Source of the DNA: Serpula lacrymans var. lacrymans S7.9
Lineage: Eukaryota > Basidiomycota > Agaricomycetes > Boletales > Serpulaceae
DNA: 64,000 bases
NCBI RefSeq assembly: GCF_000218685.1
Contig: NW_006763294.1
Coordinates: forward strand, 1,167,130 to 1,231,129
Reading direction: 5' to 3'
Numbering within the stretch: the stretch's first letter is position 1; each line of letters begins with the position of its first letter. The notes beneath the pieces are model-generated. The model was not told the DNA's origin, made no database searches, and saw only the letters and a program-made list of their open reading frames with translations. Of the stretch, positions 47,526 through 58,617 are shown piece by piece. Made by a program: the position numbers and the translations under genes.

Positions 47526-49558
47526 CTAGTACACCAGCTCACTATCTCTCTTGAAAATGCTCGAGAGATTGAAAGATGGTAAGTCGTCAATGACAGAACC
47601 AGCATCCTGTAGGATGGGTTTGAGTCCACTAAGCGAGATATCGCTGTTATCCGCCACCGTTTCACCATCGTCTCTCCTGAAAATGCTGGAAAGATTGAAA
47701 GATGGCAAGTCGCCAAGGACTGACCCCGCATCTTTCAGGATAGGCTTGAGTCCACTAAGCGAGATATCGCTGTTATCCGCCACCGTTTCATCGTCGTCTC
47801 TCCTGAAAATGCTGGAAAAATTGAAAGATGGCAAGTCGCCAAGGACTGACCCCGCATCTTTCAGGATAGGCTTGAGTCCACTAAGCGAGATATCGCTGTT
47901 ATCTGCCACCGTTTCATCGTCGTCTCTCCTGAAAATGCTGGAAAAATTGAAAGATGGCAAGTCGCCAAGGACCGACCCCGCATCTTTTATGATAGGCTTG
48001 AGTCCACTGAGCGAAATGTCGCTGTTATACGCCACCGTTTCATCGTCGTCTCTCCTGAAAATGCTGGAAAAATTGAAAGATGGCAAGTCGCCAAGGACCG
48101 ACCCCGCATCTTTTATGATAGGCTTGAGTCCACTGAGCGAAATGTCGCTGTTATACGCCACCGTTTCATCGTCGTCTCTCCTGAAAATGCTCGACAGATT
48201 GAAAGACGGCAAGTCGCCAAGGACTGACCCCGCATCTTTCAGGATAGGCTTGAGTCCACTAAGCGAGATATCGCTGTTATCCGCCACCGTTTCATCGTCG
48301 TCTCTCCTGAAAATGCTGGAAAAATTGAAAGATGGCAAGTCGCCAAGGACTGACCCCGCATCTTTCAGGATAGGCTTGAGTCCACTAAGCGAGATATCGC
48401 TGTTATCTGCCACCGTTTCATCGTCGTCTCTCCTGAAAATGCTCGACAGATTGAAAGACGGCAAGTCGCCAAGGACCGACCCCGCATCTTTTATGATAGG
48501 CTTGAGTCCACTGAGCGAAATATCGCTGTTATCTGCCACCGTTCCATCGTCGTCTCTCCTGAAAATGCTGGAAAAATTGAAAGATGGCAAGTCACCAAGG
48601 ACCGACCCCGCATCTTTTATGATAGGCTTGAGTCCACTAAGCGAAATATCGCTGTTATCCGCCACCGTTCCATCGTCGTCTCTCCTGAAAATGCTGGAAA
48701 GATTGAAAGATGGCAAGTCGCCAAGGACCGACCCCGCATCCTTCAAGATAGGCTTGAGTCCACTAAGCGAAATATCGCTGTTATCTGCCACCGTTTCACC
48801 ATCGTCTCTCCTGAAAATGCTGGAAAGATTGAAAGATGGCAAGTCGCCAAGGACCGACCCCGCATCTTTTATGATAGGCTTGAGTCCACTCAGCGAAATA
48901 TCGCTGTTATCTGCCACAGTTCCATCGTCGTCTCTCCTGAAAATGCTCGAGAGATTGAAGTCGCCTGCTCCTTTCAGGATAGGCTCGAGTCCAGAAAGTG
49001 AGAAATCGCTATTGTCCGCCACCGATTCGTCACGTCTCTGAACGCTATTCACGTATTTCGCGATTGCAAGGAGCGATCTGATTTGTTGCGCAGCTTCGTT
49101 GACGTCGCGTTGCTTTCGGGAATCGGTATTAGATGACGATGTAGACCCAGCAGTGATACCCGTCGCCACGTCACCCGACGATATCTTTGGCGTAGTGAGC
49201 TTACGCCTGCCAAGACGCGACGAAGTAGATGTGTGCCCTGCCCTCTTCCGTATAGAATCGGCCTCGGATGTAGTTAAACTGATATATAAAATTAGCATCA
49301 AGTATTTCGTATACTAACTATGACTTACTTGAAAGGACGAGGGAGCGAACCGGGTACTGAGGGAACCTGTCCTACTGTAACCTTGTTGAAAGCCCCCGTC
49401 GAAAACGCGGACGATGTGTCACCGCTATGAGGATAAACATAAGTAAGTTTATCTCGCGCAAAACAAATTAGAATAACCCACTTTATAGGAGCCGCGACTA
49501 CTGACAGAGTAGTAGCGGCGACAGCCATTGCCACGGTCAAAATGCTGGTCGGTACCAT
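47526..49558 (-). CDS. Secreted Kex2-processed repeat polyprotein
   Basis: Exons 49558-49482, 49424-49329 and 49278-47526 encode 641 residues. A clear signal peptide (MVPTSILTVAMAVAATTLSV, then VAAP) opens the protein. A pro-region follows with dibasic sites (RKR, GRR, VQRR). Twelve tandem units come next: one short unit of 33 residues and eleven of 42, and a last DSELVY. Full units start DD(D/G)(E/G)TVADNSDISLSG and end SFN(L/F)SSIFRR; the last ends FKR. Each unit is thus bounded by a Kex2-type Arg-Arg or Lys-Arg and would yield a roughly 40-residue acidic, amphipathic, cysteine-free peptide with one NxS sequon. Such KEX2-processed repeat proteins include fungal surface repellents and precursors of cyclic or pheromone-like peptides. 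No modifying enzyme is nearby, so a structural surface peptide is my preferred guess. The frame is intact. Confidence 0.85.
47547..49031 (-). repeat. 126-bp coding tandem repeat array
   Basis: Eleven 126-bp units plus one of 99 bp, exactly 1485 bp, near-identical in sequence. Differences are confined to a few codons, such as Asp/Tyr in VA(D/Y)NSD, Leu/Ile in KPI(L/I)KD, and Leu/Phe in FN(L/F)SS. Adjacent units share variants (two neighbouring Tyr units), as expected from recent unequal crossing-over. The array also leaves a long stop-free frame on the opposite strand. Confidence 0.95.
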
Positions 49559-51131
49559 GTTGATTTAAGTTATAAATGTTAGGGAGATAGGCCACGAAAA
49601 GAAAAAGGAAGGAATCAAAAAGAGATAACGAATGTCTGAGAACGAATAAAACAAAGGCTGCATCGATGGTGAGACTGACGGAAGCGGCATATGCAGAGGA
49701 GTCACTTACTAGCCAGTACCTATTGAGCCACAAAAAGGAAGTAGAGAAGGCTGAGGATACAAGATGTGATGAAGGGCATTATATACTGTTCAGCACTTTC
49801 GGTCACAAACGTTCACATCATGATAGGGCTTTCGGGAGCCGCAAGTGTGTGTTTCATCTATCGCAGCTTGAAACAGCAGCTCGCACTTCTATGTGGGCGT
49901 TTCACGATGGACCACTGTCGATGCGCTGATGTATCTGTTCCTGGACATGATTAGTTATTCGTGTATGCTGTGGTAGACCCACACGTACATCAGTGATGCA
50001 CATGCTCAAACATGGACGCACAAACTTTCTATAAGCCATCCACAACCAAGACCGCAGAGCTAGTACATCTTGGCACTCTTCACTAAATCTCTTGCAGACT
50101 TCAAAGTGATCGGCCTAGTTTCATGATGAGCGTATCACTGGCACAGGCTATTCAAAATGTGGCCCAAACATTGTTGGATAGCGATCTTGATTTCACACCT
50201 GAAATACCACACACCTGTTCCTATCCCTGCCAGCGGTCCTATCAGCATCCCAGCAGATTATCAAGAAGAATGGTCTTAATGTGGGTCGAGCCTTTTTGCC
50301 ACATCGCACTATGATTTGATGACACTAGTTGTGCTACAATCTAGCATGTGAGGATTATGCGATTGGCTGCCGTTGGATAATAACATGAGCCGGTTCGCTC
50401 TCGCCTGTGAATATGATCATGTGTCGAAAATGGGCTCGAAGCGTGATAAGTGCAACTGCACTCGGTGAACTGTAAGGTAAACTTAGCAATTCTGTATGTG
50501 CGATCGTAAAGTAGTGAAATTCTCACGGTTGCCGCAAAGGTTGGACTACTGTCATATCAGTAATTAGGTTGGCAAGGGATATCTAAGGTTGGGCAGGTTC
50601 TCGGGATTGTACAGCAGCGAGGCGAACCATATCACTGTTGCAACCGAATGTAGACGGACATCCACAAGCCACCCAAGAGGCACATCAAAATTTTATATTC
50701 GAGTATAACGAACCCTTGAAGCTACAGTAGCCATCATCAATATATTGACGAAATCTTATAAGGCAACAACAGTATGCAAAACAAGCGTACTAATATCCGA
50801 ACAGGTGGTACAAGCACATTTACACATGAAAAATCAACAGATTTTGAGTTTGCTTCCTTCCAGCCTAACTACGACGTCCGCATATGTATGCAAGTTGCGG
50901 TCACACATTCAGTCTAAAAGAGCAGTCAGTAATCTTAGAGAGAAGCCAGAACAGAACGATGATGATCAGAAGTGCAAAATTTGGCTGTATGCTCTGCCTT
51001 TCGTCAAAGCCATAGCTACGACTGGGGCGGCAAGCGAAATCATCATTACAAGCAAATGGAAATCAACGTACCTCGACCTGAAAAAAAACAACGATATTCG
51101 ATGGTATGACAAGGTCTTATAGCAGCCTTAG
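49559..51131. other. Intergenic region
   Basis: About 1.6 kb, including the promoter of the repeat polyprotein gene. Open frames on both strands are short and without family features. No RNA gene recognised. Confidence 0.4.
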
Positions 51132-51737
51132 TTACACCTTGGATTTGAAGAGTCGAGAAATGTTGGCACGGATTGGATCAACAGCGCGCCGAGAAAATGC
51201 CGGAGAGAAATACAAGGACAGCCCAATGCGTAGAGGGATCAAAGCCTGTAGAAACGAGATGATGAGTTACAAACGCAGGTACTTCGCATGGAAGCAATCA
51301 TGTTTCACCTTGGTGATTCCATATGCAAGCACGGCATTGGCTACGTCGCCAGCCAACCTCCCTGATAGCTGACCTGAAGAACCCTGTTCGTCGCCAACGG
51401 GCTGGCCCTTCTCGAAACCAAAGACACCGTATCTTCTCCCAACTCTGCCCGCCCATTGCTCGCCTTCATCAAGCCAACCATGTATTCGGTATCTTATCCA
51501 TCCAGAAGGATGAGCGCTGTCTGCCGCGGAAGTATTGTGGGTCAAGGAATCGACTAGTTGTTCCCCAACTCCAAGTGTGCGGGCACCGTAGAAAAAGCCT
51601 ACAAGAGGAACTATGGCCGTTGCTTCATGTATAATAGCAAAAGATAGAATCAAAGATGACAAAGGCGTGCCCGTCCGAACAGATAGCGCTTTGAGGGCAT
51701 TTTGGTACGGAGCAAACTTGGAGTTCGAGGTGGACAT
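51132..51737 (-). CDS. Mrx11-like mitochondrial membrane protein (FLILHELTAI family)
   Basis: Exons about 51737-51309 and 51245-51132 (63-nt intron) encode 180 residues. The core SSLILSFAIIHEATAIVPLV, followed by GFFYGARTLGVGEQLV, is the FLILHELTAI-type motif after which the family (yeast Mrx11) is named. Then come EGEQWAGRVGRRYGVFGFE, AGDVANAVLAYGITK and, after the splice, ALIPLRIGLSLYFSPAFSRR. The two hydrophobic segments suggest an inner-membrane protein. I chose MSTSNSKFAPYQN at 51737 as the start; an in-frame ATG at 51818 would add 27 residues encoded by A/T-rich sequence unlike the family. The gene is divergent from the next with about 108 bp between starts, so the two probably share a promoter. 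Confidence 0.75.
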
Positions 51738-51845
51738 CTCAGAAAATTTATGGAAAGCCACAAACCTTAACCCCAGTTTTTTTTTTCCATATACTTGAAC
51801 ATTTTGTTCAACTTTCAAAGTTCCTGAACTAGGTATACTTCTTGG

Positions 51846-53409
51846 ATGCTTTCCCGGGCCAGCGTCAGCACAGTAGGAGCTCGTCGTTTACAACCATGGC
51901 GAGCATATGCGACACTAGACCAGCTACCTCAAAGTGCGGCGCAAGAAACGCAGACACGCTCACCGCGTACTTTTCGCAAGTCAAGGACTTTTACTCCCAA
52001 GCACATTGACCATGTTTCTGTGGAAAACGACAGTGGTAATGCAACCCACACGATTTTTGTTCGCTCGGTAGATGGAATATTAGGTTTATCTGATGCCTAC
52101 TCTATCATTCGCGGTATAGAACGTAGATATGGCCCACTACGAGAATACCGTTTTCTACGTGTACGTGGCTTTATTATTATCATGCTTTCCACTAGCACGG
52201 TGGCACTAAGTACATCCCTCGCAGGATACCGAGATAAGTTCTATGTATCAATCAATCCTTTGGGCCAGCTTCACCTCGACGAAATCATTTGACTCTGTAC
52301 CCTCTTCGGGTGAAGTCCTACGTATTCCGGTGCCAGAAGTGGATTCAAGGAAGGAAGGAGGGCAGGGGCTGGAAGACTTGCAGGGTCTTTTCGAACCCCA
52401 AGTTAGGACGGTTGAAAATGATCGGGGTGCTCCGGCTTTCCAAGATTCCTACAGCAAAGCTCAAGAACCAGAAGCATCCAGGTTTTTGAGGGTCAAGGTA
52501 GAGCGCGCAGGTACGATAACATTTTGCATTCATACGCTGCATATGCTGAAGGTTTTACTTCCTGGTGCAGCAAAAGATGAGCCGTTTAGGAGCGAATTAT
52601 ACCAGAGGGATGTGCGGAGGGATCAGAAACTCGCTGTTGGCCATGCATTCATGGAATGGGGAGGTTTTCATCCTCTGAAACCATTATATACGTCATCGCC
52701 ATTCAGTACTCCGACTGAAGAGCAATCTGGTCAACCTGACAACGCAAGCATGCGAATTGCACTCAACAAATGGAGTCAGATCACTGGGCGCCCAGACCCT
52801 TCTTTTGTGGATACGTCCAAGCCCGAACAGGACGATAAGCTTGAGGACTCTGCTGCAGATGTGCGAGCATCAGAGAAGGCTGACTTACCGACCACGGAAC
52901 CTTCTGAAACGCCCATGGACGCAGAAGCTAGTCAGCCCGACACCCAGACACAACGAGCACGTCCTTCCAGGGTAAAGAAGGCCAAGCCACTGCCACTCGA
53001 ATGGGAACCATTGTCCGAACCGAAGCCGAGTACCTCTACTGCCAGGAATGCTAAAGCTGTAGAAAAATCTGATGAGAAAACAGCATCACCGCCACAGTCC
53101 CGCCGCGAGCGTATATTGGCTCAAGTCCGCGATAAAGCTCGTGCCGACGCCCATAAAGCTATTATCCTTCGCACTTTAGAAGAAGAATACCAGGTGGAAA
53201 ACCGTAAGTGGGAAGAAAAACAACGTTCCAGAGTTCGCTCGCAAAAGAGTGCGGTTAACAGCGAGACTGCGACACCGAGCATCGCGAGACTTGATGGTGC
53301 AGGGAAGGAAGGGGACGTAGAGGAAAAGAAGGAGACAAAGGCAGAGGGTCCACGACCAGACTCAGAGGAGAAGGAACGATTCTGGAAGATTTTTGGGAAG
53401 TGGTTCTAG
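51846..53409 (+). CDS. Conserved protein with mitochondrial targeting peptide
   Basis: Exons 51846-52160 and 52225-53409 encode 499 residues. The N-terminus MLSRASVSTVGARRLQPWRA is rich in Arg and Ser without acids, a typical matrix-targeting peptide. The next part (HTIFVRSVDGILGLSDAYSI, then IERRYGPLREYRFLR) looks like a small RNA-binding-type or ferredoxin-like fold. Further on are HAFMEWGGFHPLKPL and a long charged Ser/Pro/Glu-rich tail (RRERILAQVRDKARADAHKA). I do not recognise a named family. Residues around 52512-52552 (GTITFCIHTLHMLKV) read poorly and could be an intron with a GTACGA donor, but joining breaks frame in the version I tried. Divergent pairing with the Mrx11-like gene fits a mitochondrial job. 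Confidence 0.6.
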
Positions 53410-53784
53410 AGTTCATCCCCATTATTACTCTCTTGGTGCTATCGATCCCCGTTAACTTACTGTCTGCGATTTGTGTGTGGTTTTTAGCATACTGTTACAG
53501 GGCAATTTACATTCGCCCTAACTGTTCTCATAACGAATGATTATGCATCGATTATGGCCTCATGGTCTGCAATTTTCTTGACAATGAACCAGTGGAAGAA
53601 GTCTGCAATTGAGTATTGTATTGAATCATAACCCTAGTTTATGCTTTCCTCAGGTTGTAGTTCCGTTCCGGCTAGCTTGAGTTCCGAGCTCCGAGTCAAC
53701 TCTTGCCTCCGCACAACTCGAACTTGCATTGTATCACCTTCTAACTATTGCTTGTCTAGCTTTTGTTACAGAAAACAGTCAGAT

Positions 53785-55895
53785 ATGTCTTTGTTGTCTT
53801 CTGCACGACGACTCGGTGTCGCTCGCCGTATCGGTACCAAGTCCTACCTAAATCCGAACCAACCAGCGCTGTTCTCATCCTCAGCTGTCGGACGAAGTGG
53901 TAAGCTTTGTTGCTGTGCATCTATATCAATCTTGAACTCATCCATACTGCAGGTTACGTCAAGTATAACAGTGATGTGAGCATTGTATCTGTTTATAATC
54001 TTTCCAGCGCTAACATTAGGAGCCTCGACCTAGGATCCGCTAAACTTAGAATCCATGCTAAGTGAGGAGGAGGTTGCCATTCGGTACGTAGGAGCGCCTG
54101 TTTGTGACACACTTGGAAGCTAATTATTGCATTCCAAGCGATACTGCACGTGAATATTGCCAGGCAAGTCATCGTTCCATGATTCAACTGCCAGTGGAGA
54201 ACACACCGTTCACAACCACCATTAAATCGTATCATGAAAATATTTACAAATTCGTCTCAGTAGGAAAACCTTTTCCCTCGTGTTCTAGAAGGATGGCGTA
54301 CCGAACGTGAGTTTATTTGGTGTAGCAAAGTCATCACAGCTCACGATATTCGATTATAGAGTTCAATCATGACATTCTACCAGAAATGGGAAAACTTGGT
54401 CTTTTGGGGCCTACAATTCAAGGTTATGGTTGTGCTGGAGTCAACAACGTTTCGTACGGTCTCATTGCTAGGGAGATTGAACGGTAACTATACAGTACTA
54501 CTATATATATTGGAGACTTACTGACTATATATGAAGAGTCGATTCTGGGTATCGTTCAACAGCGTCTGTGCAATCTTCACTTGTCATGCATCCTATCAAC
54601 GAATTTGGCTCTGACTTGCAGAAGGAGAAGTACCTACCTCGTCTTGGTCTGTGCCTTTTCAGGATTGATCTACTTGTGGCTGATAAATGTGATCTACAGC
54701 TAAAGGAGAGCTTGTGGGTTGTTTCGTAGGTCAACGTAAATACCCACGTCAACCGATTACTTATCATGCTTTCAATGACAGGGTCTCACTGAGCCAAATC
54801 ATGGCTCAGATCCTGCTGGAATGGAAACAACCGCTGAAGAGACTGACGGTGGGTTCATCATCAACGGGAGTAAGACCTGGATATCAAATGCCCCAGTCGC
54901 GTACGCCTATACCGCATTCATTCTGTTCTTATACTGAAATTCATATCTTCATACTTAGTGACGTGTTTATCATTTGGGCACGTTGCAAGTGGGATGAGAA
55001 AGTGAGAGGATTCATACTCGAAAAGGTTTGCCATTAGTAACCCTGTTTGCACAAGTTCTAATTTTTGATATAGGGCATGAAAGGACTTGAAGCACCAGCC
55101 ATTAAAAACAAGGTCGCACTTAGAGCATCCATCACCGGCTCGATTTTCATGGATTCCGTCAAAGTAACTCATGATGCCCTACTACCCAAGGCTAAGGGTC
55201 TTAGCGCCGCTTTCTCGTGTCTGAATAGTGCACGGTAAAGTCCCACCACATTTTAACTATTTCTCTCTATATATTAATCCTATGATTGTAGTTATGGTAT
55301 TTCATGGGGTGTCATGGGAGCGCTGGAAGACTGTATCCACTGGACGCTGGCGTATGCGCTTGAGCGCAAACAATTCAAGCGACCATTAGCTTCCTTCCAA
55401 CTTGTTCAAAAGAAGTTGGTCGACGCTCAAAGCGAAGTTGCTTTGGGACTCCAGGCGAGTCTTCAGGTAGGCAGGCTCAAGGATGCAGGGAAATTGGCCC
55501 CAGAGATGGTCAGCATGGTGAAGCGAAACAATTGTGGAAAGGCACTACAGCATGCTAGGACTATCTTGGATATCCTGGGTGGAAATGCGTGTTCAGATGA
55601 GTATGTATACTCTGTATAGGTTTTGTTCTTATTTTTTCTCACTGTTTGGTTTTAGATACCACGTTGGGCGCCATGTGGCCAACTTACAAGTAACCAATAC
55701 ATATGAAGGTAACTTATACCCCAAATACTAGTCACACTCGTGCTGACTTGAATTTTTAATAGGAACACACGTTCGTCCACCTTCATCGCTTGGTATATTC
55801 GAATATGTTTTTGCTGACATTTCTTTAAATTTCAGGACATCCATGGTCTCATCCTCGGCAAAGCTTTGACCAGCATACAAGCCTTTGCCAATTAG
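53785..55895 (+). CDS. Glutaryl-CoA dehydrogenase, mitochondrial
   Basis: FAD enzyme converting glutaryl-CoA to crotonyl-CoA in lysine, hydroxylysine and tryptophan breakdown. Fifteen exons total 1293 nt (430 residues): 53785-53899, 53953-53975, 54034-54083, 54139-54163, 54264-54306, 54360-54483, 54537-54646, 54700-54725, 54782-54900, 54959-55025, 55074-55234, 55292-55600, 55656-55708, 55763-55770, 55836-55895. An Arg/Ser-rich targeting peptide opens it. Family blocks include [73 protein letters not shown] and [35 protein letters not shown] carries the catalytic Glu. One exon is 8 nt long, and the intron at 54164-54263 uses a GC donor. All joins keep frame and the enzyme looks intact. Confidence 0.93.
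54164..54263 (+). other. GC-AG intron in glutaryl-CoA dehydrogenase
   Basis: The exon ends TATTGCCAG and the intron begins GCAAGT. It ends CTCAGTAG and leads into GAAAACCTTTTCCC, restoring [19 protein letters not shown]. No GT donor nearby gives a frame-keeping join. Confidence 0.7.
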
Positions 55896-56027
55896 CTTTG
55901 CAGGGATACTCAAGATAATCATATATACATAATTCACAGGATGATGCTGCCTATGAAGTAACATAAAGCAGAATCAAAGGTACAAAGTGATACAGAAATA
56001 ATCAATTATAAAGTTAGCTTCGAAGAG

Positions 56028-58617
56028 TTAAATATCGGCATTGCGCAAGGTGGGGTGCACGTATACTAACCCCAACAACTCGAACACTTCCCTTTCAGTT
56101 TTTGGGAAGAAAAGTTTTGAATCGTGTCGCCGCGATCTATACAAAGTTGTTAGAATGTCGAGCAAAAGTAATTGAAACTTCCGTACATGCCCGAGCTGTC
56201 AAATTTGAAGCCCCTGAAGAAGCAAAGTTTATAACTACCTACCTACTAACGCTGTAAAGGACACTCACTTCTGTTGCTTCGCATATAGTCGCAAGTCCCG
56301 TTGAAACATGGTGGACCCCGTCCTACAATCGATGATCCCATAATCCCTAGTACATAACCGATTGTATGCTTACCAGCCTACCACGGCCGTCCAGAATACC
56401 TGGGGAGCCGCAAATATCAGATCCAGACGTCTGTAAACGCGCCTTTGACTGCCATCTCCGGGAAGCACGAAAACAGTTAGAGCTTTCTCCAACGAATCCC
56501 AATGATGTGTTCTGAGTGCATTATGCTCATGAAAACCAGACAGGTCTAGTGATATCAATTTATCACACATATTCGTCACTCCTCATATGTGCACAAGATA
56601 GTCAGGTTGCTCACGCATGACATGGGTGACAAGTCCTTGAAAATGGAAGGGAATACGCAACGTATTAGCATATGACAGGCAACACTGGCAATTGGGACAT
56701 CATACCACGCTCGTGTAATCTTCGCACAAATCTTTTGCAAAGCCCTTTAATTTTTCCGGCACCACTTTCCCAATTTCGATGTGATATAACTATATCAACG
56801 TCATTGCTCTGTGGCTTACCCCGTCGGTATCTATGTACCAATGATAGATTCATTTTATAACCATTGTTCAAAAGTTGAATGAAGAGTGCGCATAGAGGGG
56901 TGATCAGTTTTGCTAAACATCGTGGATCGCATACACATACCCTCCAACAACGATACTCTTGCAGCCCTGTTCTATTTGTTCTAGTTCGCTCATCACTACC
57001 CTGTTCATTTCTTCCACTTCCGCACGAGGTATCCTGACAATCGTTGTCATTGAGAAAACTAAGCTCGAAAAATTCTGTACGCAACAAGACACTGAAAAAT
57101 GCCGGGTGATGGGAAGGTATTCCCCAAAGGGAATGAATATGCAGAACATGTGGAAAGTAACTCACGTCTGGCTAAAATCGTGGCGCAATGCCAAGGCTAC
57201 TTTGATAGACCGTTCGACAATGGCTTCATCGCTCTCTCTGCCAGCCGCTTCAATGACTGCTAGCGTTTCCTGGCCGCATCTGCCAGGTTCGACTTCATAA
57301 TATCTTTCCAAATCTTCTAGGGTACGCAGACCAAGGTTATAAAGTTTTCTTGCAGTGTGTGGACCTATTCCATGAATGGTCGTAAATGCAGAAAGAGCTT
57401 GAAATCTAGAGGAAGTGAGGATTCCTTCTGTTTACAACATAGAAAACGCATGATAAACTCCTCTGGCAGGCACTAGGCGCAGTACCTACGAGTTTCATTT
57501 ATCTGACCTGTTTTTATGAACTCCTCGACCTAGGAATTGATAATATTTAAGCACTTGGGGACAAGTACCACCGCTAAGATTAGTTACCATTGATAAGAGT
57601 TTCTCACCCAAATATGGGAGCTTGGAAATCTCTCGCTTCAAATTACTGTGCGTGATGACGTGCGGAAATGCTGAAAGACTATCAGAAAGCTAGGAGGAGC
57701 GCTAGGTGATTAGTACCTTTTATTACCTCGATAAAAGTATAAATAAGTCAGATATTGGTTTGACAAGGATCGGCAAGTCACGACTGACAGAAATTGCTCT
57801 GGCATAACTTAGCATACTTCTCTCCTCACCCTCCAAATTCCTGGCCTCTTTGATTTTATCGAGTTGCTTTATCAGCCCTTGGTTGGGACAGACGAGAGGA
57901 GATGCACGACAACAACAATATCGCGATGTATGCGTCAGTAAACTTATATCAGCTGGCTGTGGAGCATCCTCTGGTATTTGTTTCGAAGTGGACGGTGATC
58001 GCGAGGACGTATGACTTGGGCCGGGTTCAGGACTGCCAGAATTGCAAGATGGTCTGTCAGGACATTCATGTACAGTTTCATCATGGAGAACGTTCAAAGC
58101 TGCATAATCGCCACAGGGCATAGGTCTGCCGTACTTGACCGAATCTTCGAGCCATTGAGGCGTCACGATAGCTTTGCTTTTCTATTCCTCCACACAGGTA
58201 GACGGTAGGGACGAGGCTTTTCCTCATGAGGAAATGGGGATTACTCACAGCAAGTTCCCAGTCTACATGTCTTTCCAATCGCTGTTTCATATGCACCGCG
58301 GTCACTACTACATCGGCCTCGTGCACGTCCCCAGAAAGTTCAAGATCAAAGTCGCATACATCCACTTCGGTACCGTTTCCATCTTTCTTGGGTGACACTT
58401 TTTCTAATATAGCATCCCTTCGTTCTGTCAGACGGCAGAGGCTCGAGAACGTCTTTGAATCGATCTTGGCGGGTACGATATACACTTTCAGAGGACGGGT
58501 ATTTGATGCATTACTGATTATTTCCGTCGGTGAGCTGAGTCTTGGCCGCTTTGAAGGATGTTCTTCCACAGATGATGAAGATTCAGAACGAGCTGGAGAT
58601 GGCCTTTTAAAGGGCAT
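56028..58617 (-). CDS. BRCT domain plus family-X DNA polymerase
   Basis: Starts at 58617 with a Ser-rich basic N-terminus (SKRPRLSS, a likely nuclear signal). A BRCT domain follows (LKVYIVPAKID through AKSKAIVTPQWLEDSVKYG, across an intron near 58170-58240) and then a Ser/Pro linker. The polymerase part has a helix-hairpin-helix-like FQALSAFTTIHGIGPHTARK near 57315-57405 and the metal-binding motif GGYRRGKPQSNDVDIVI near 56780-56950. It continues with SRRVYRRLDLIFAAPQVFW (here QRRVYRRLDLIFA, near 56390-56450) and the C-terminal TEREVFELLGLVYVHPTLR ending at 56028. The catalytic Asp residues are present. This is the lambda/mu/TdT-like architecture used in end joining and gap filling. Exon joins in the middle were only partly resolved. 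Confidence 0.85.

Noticed and set aside
47551..49041. A 496-codon open frame on the plus strand, opposite the repeat polyprotein
   Set aside because: It is a by-product of the 126-bp repeat, whose length is divisible by three and whose complement has no stop. It has no signal peptide or known motif, while the minus-strand frame has a leader, introns and dibasic sites.
47526..49558. The repeat polyprotein as a ribosomally made cyclic peptide precursor of the ustiloxin type
   Set aside because: No DUF3328-type or other modifying enzyme is seen within the window, the units are long (about 40 residues), and they lack a short Tyr-containing core.
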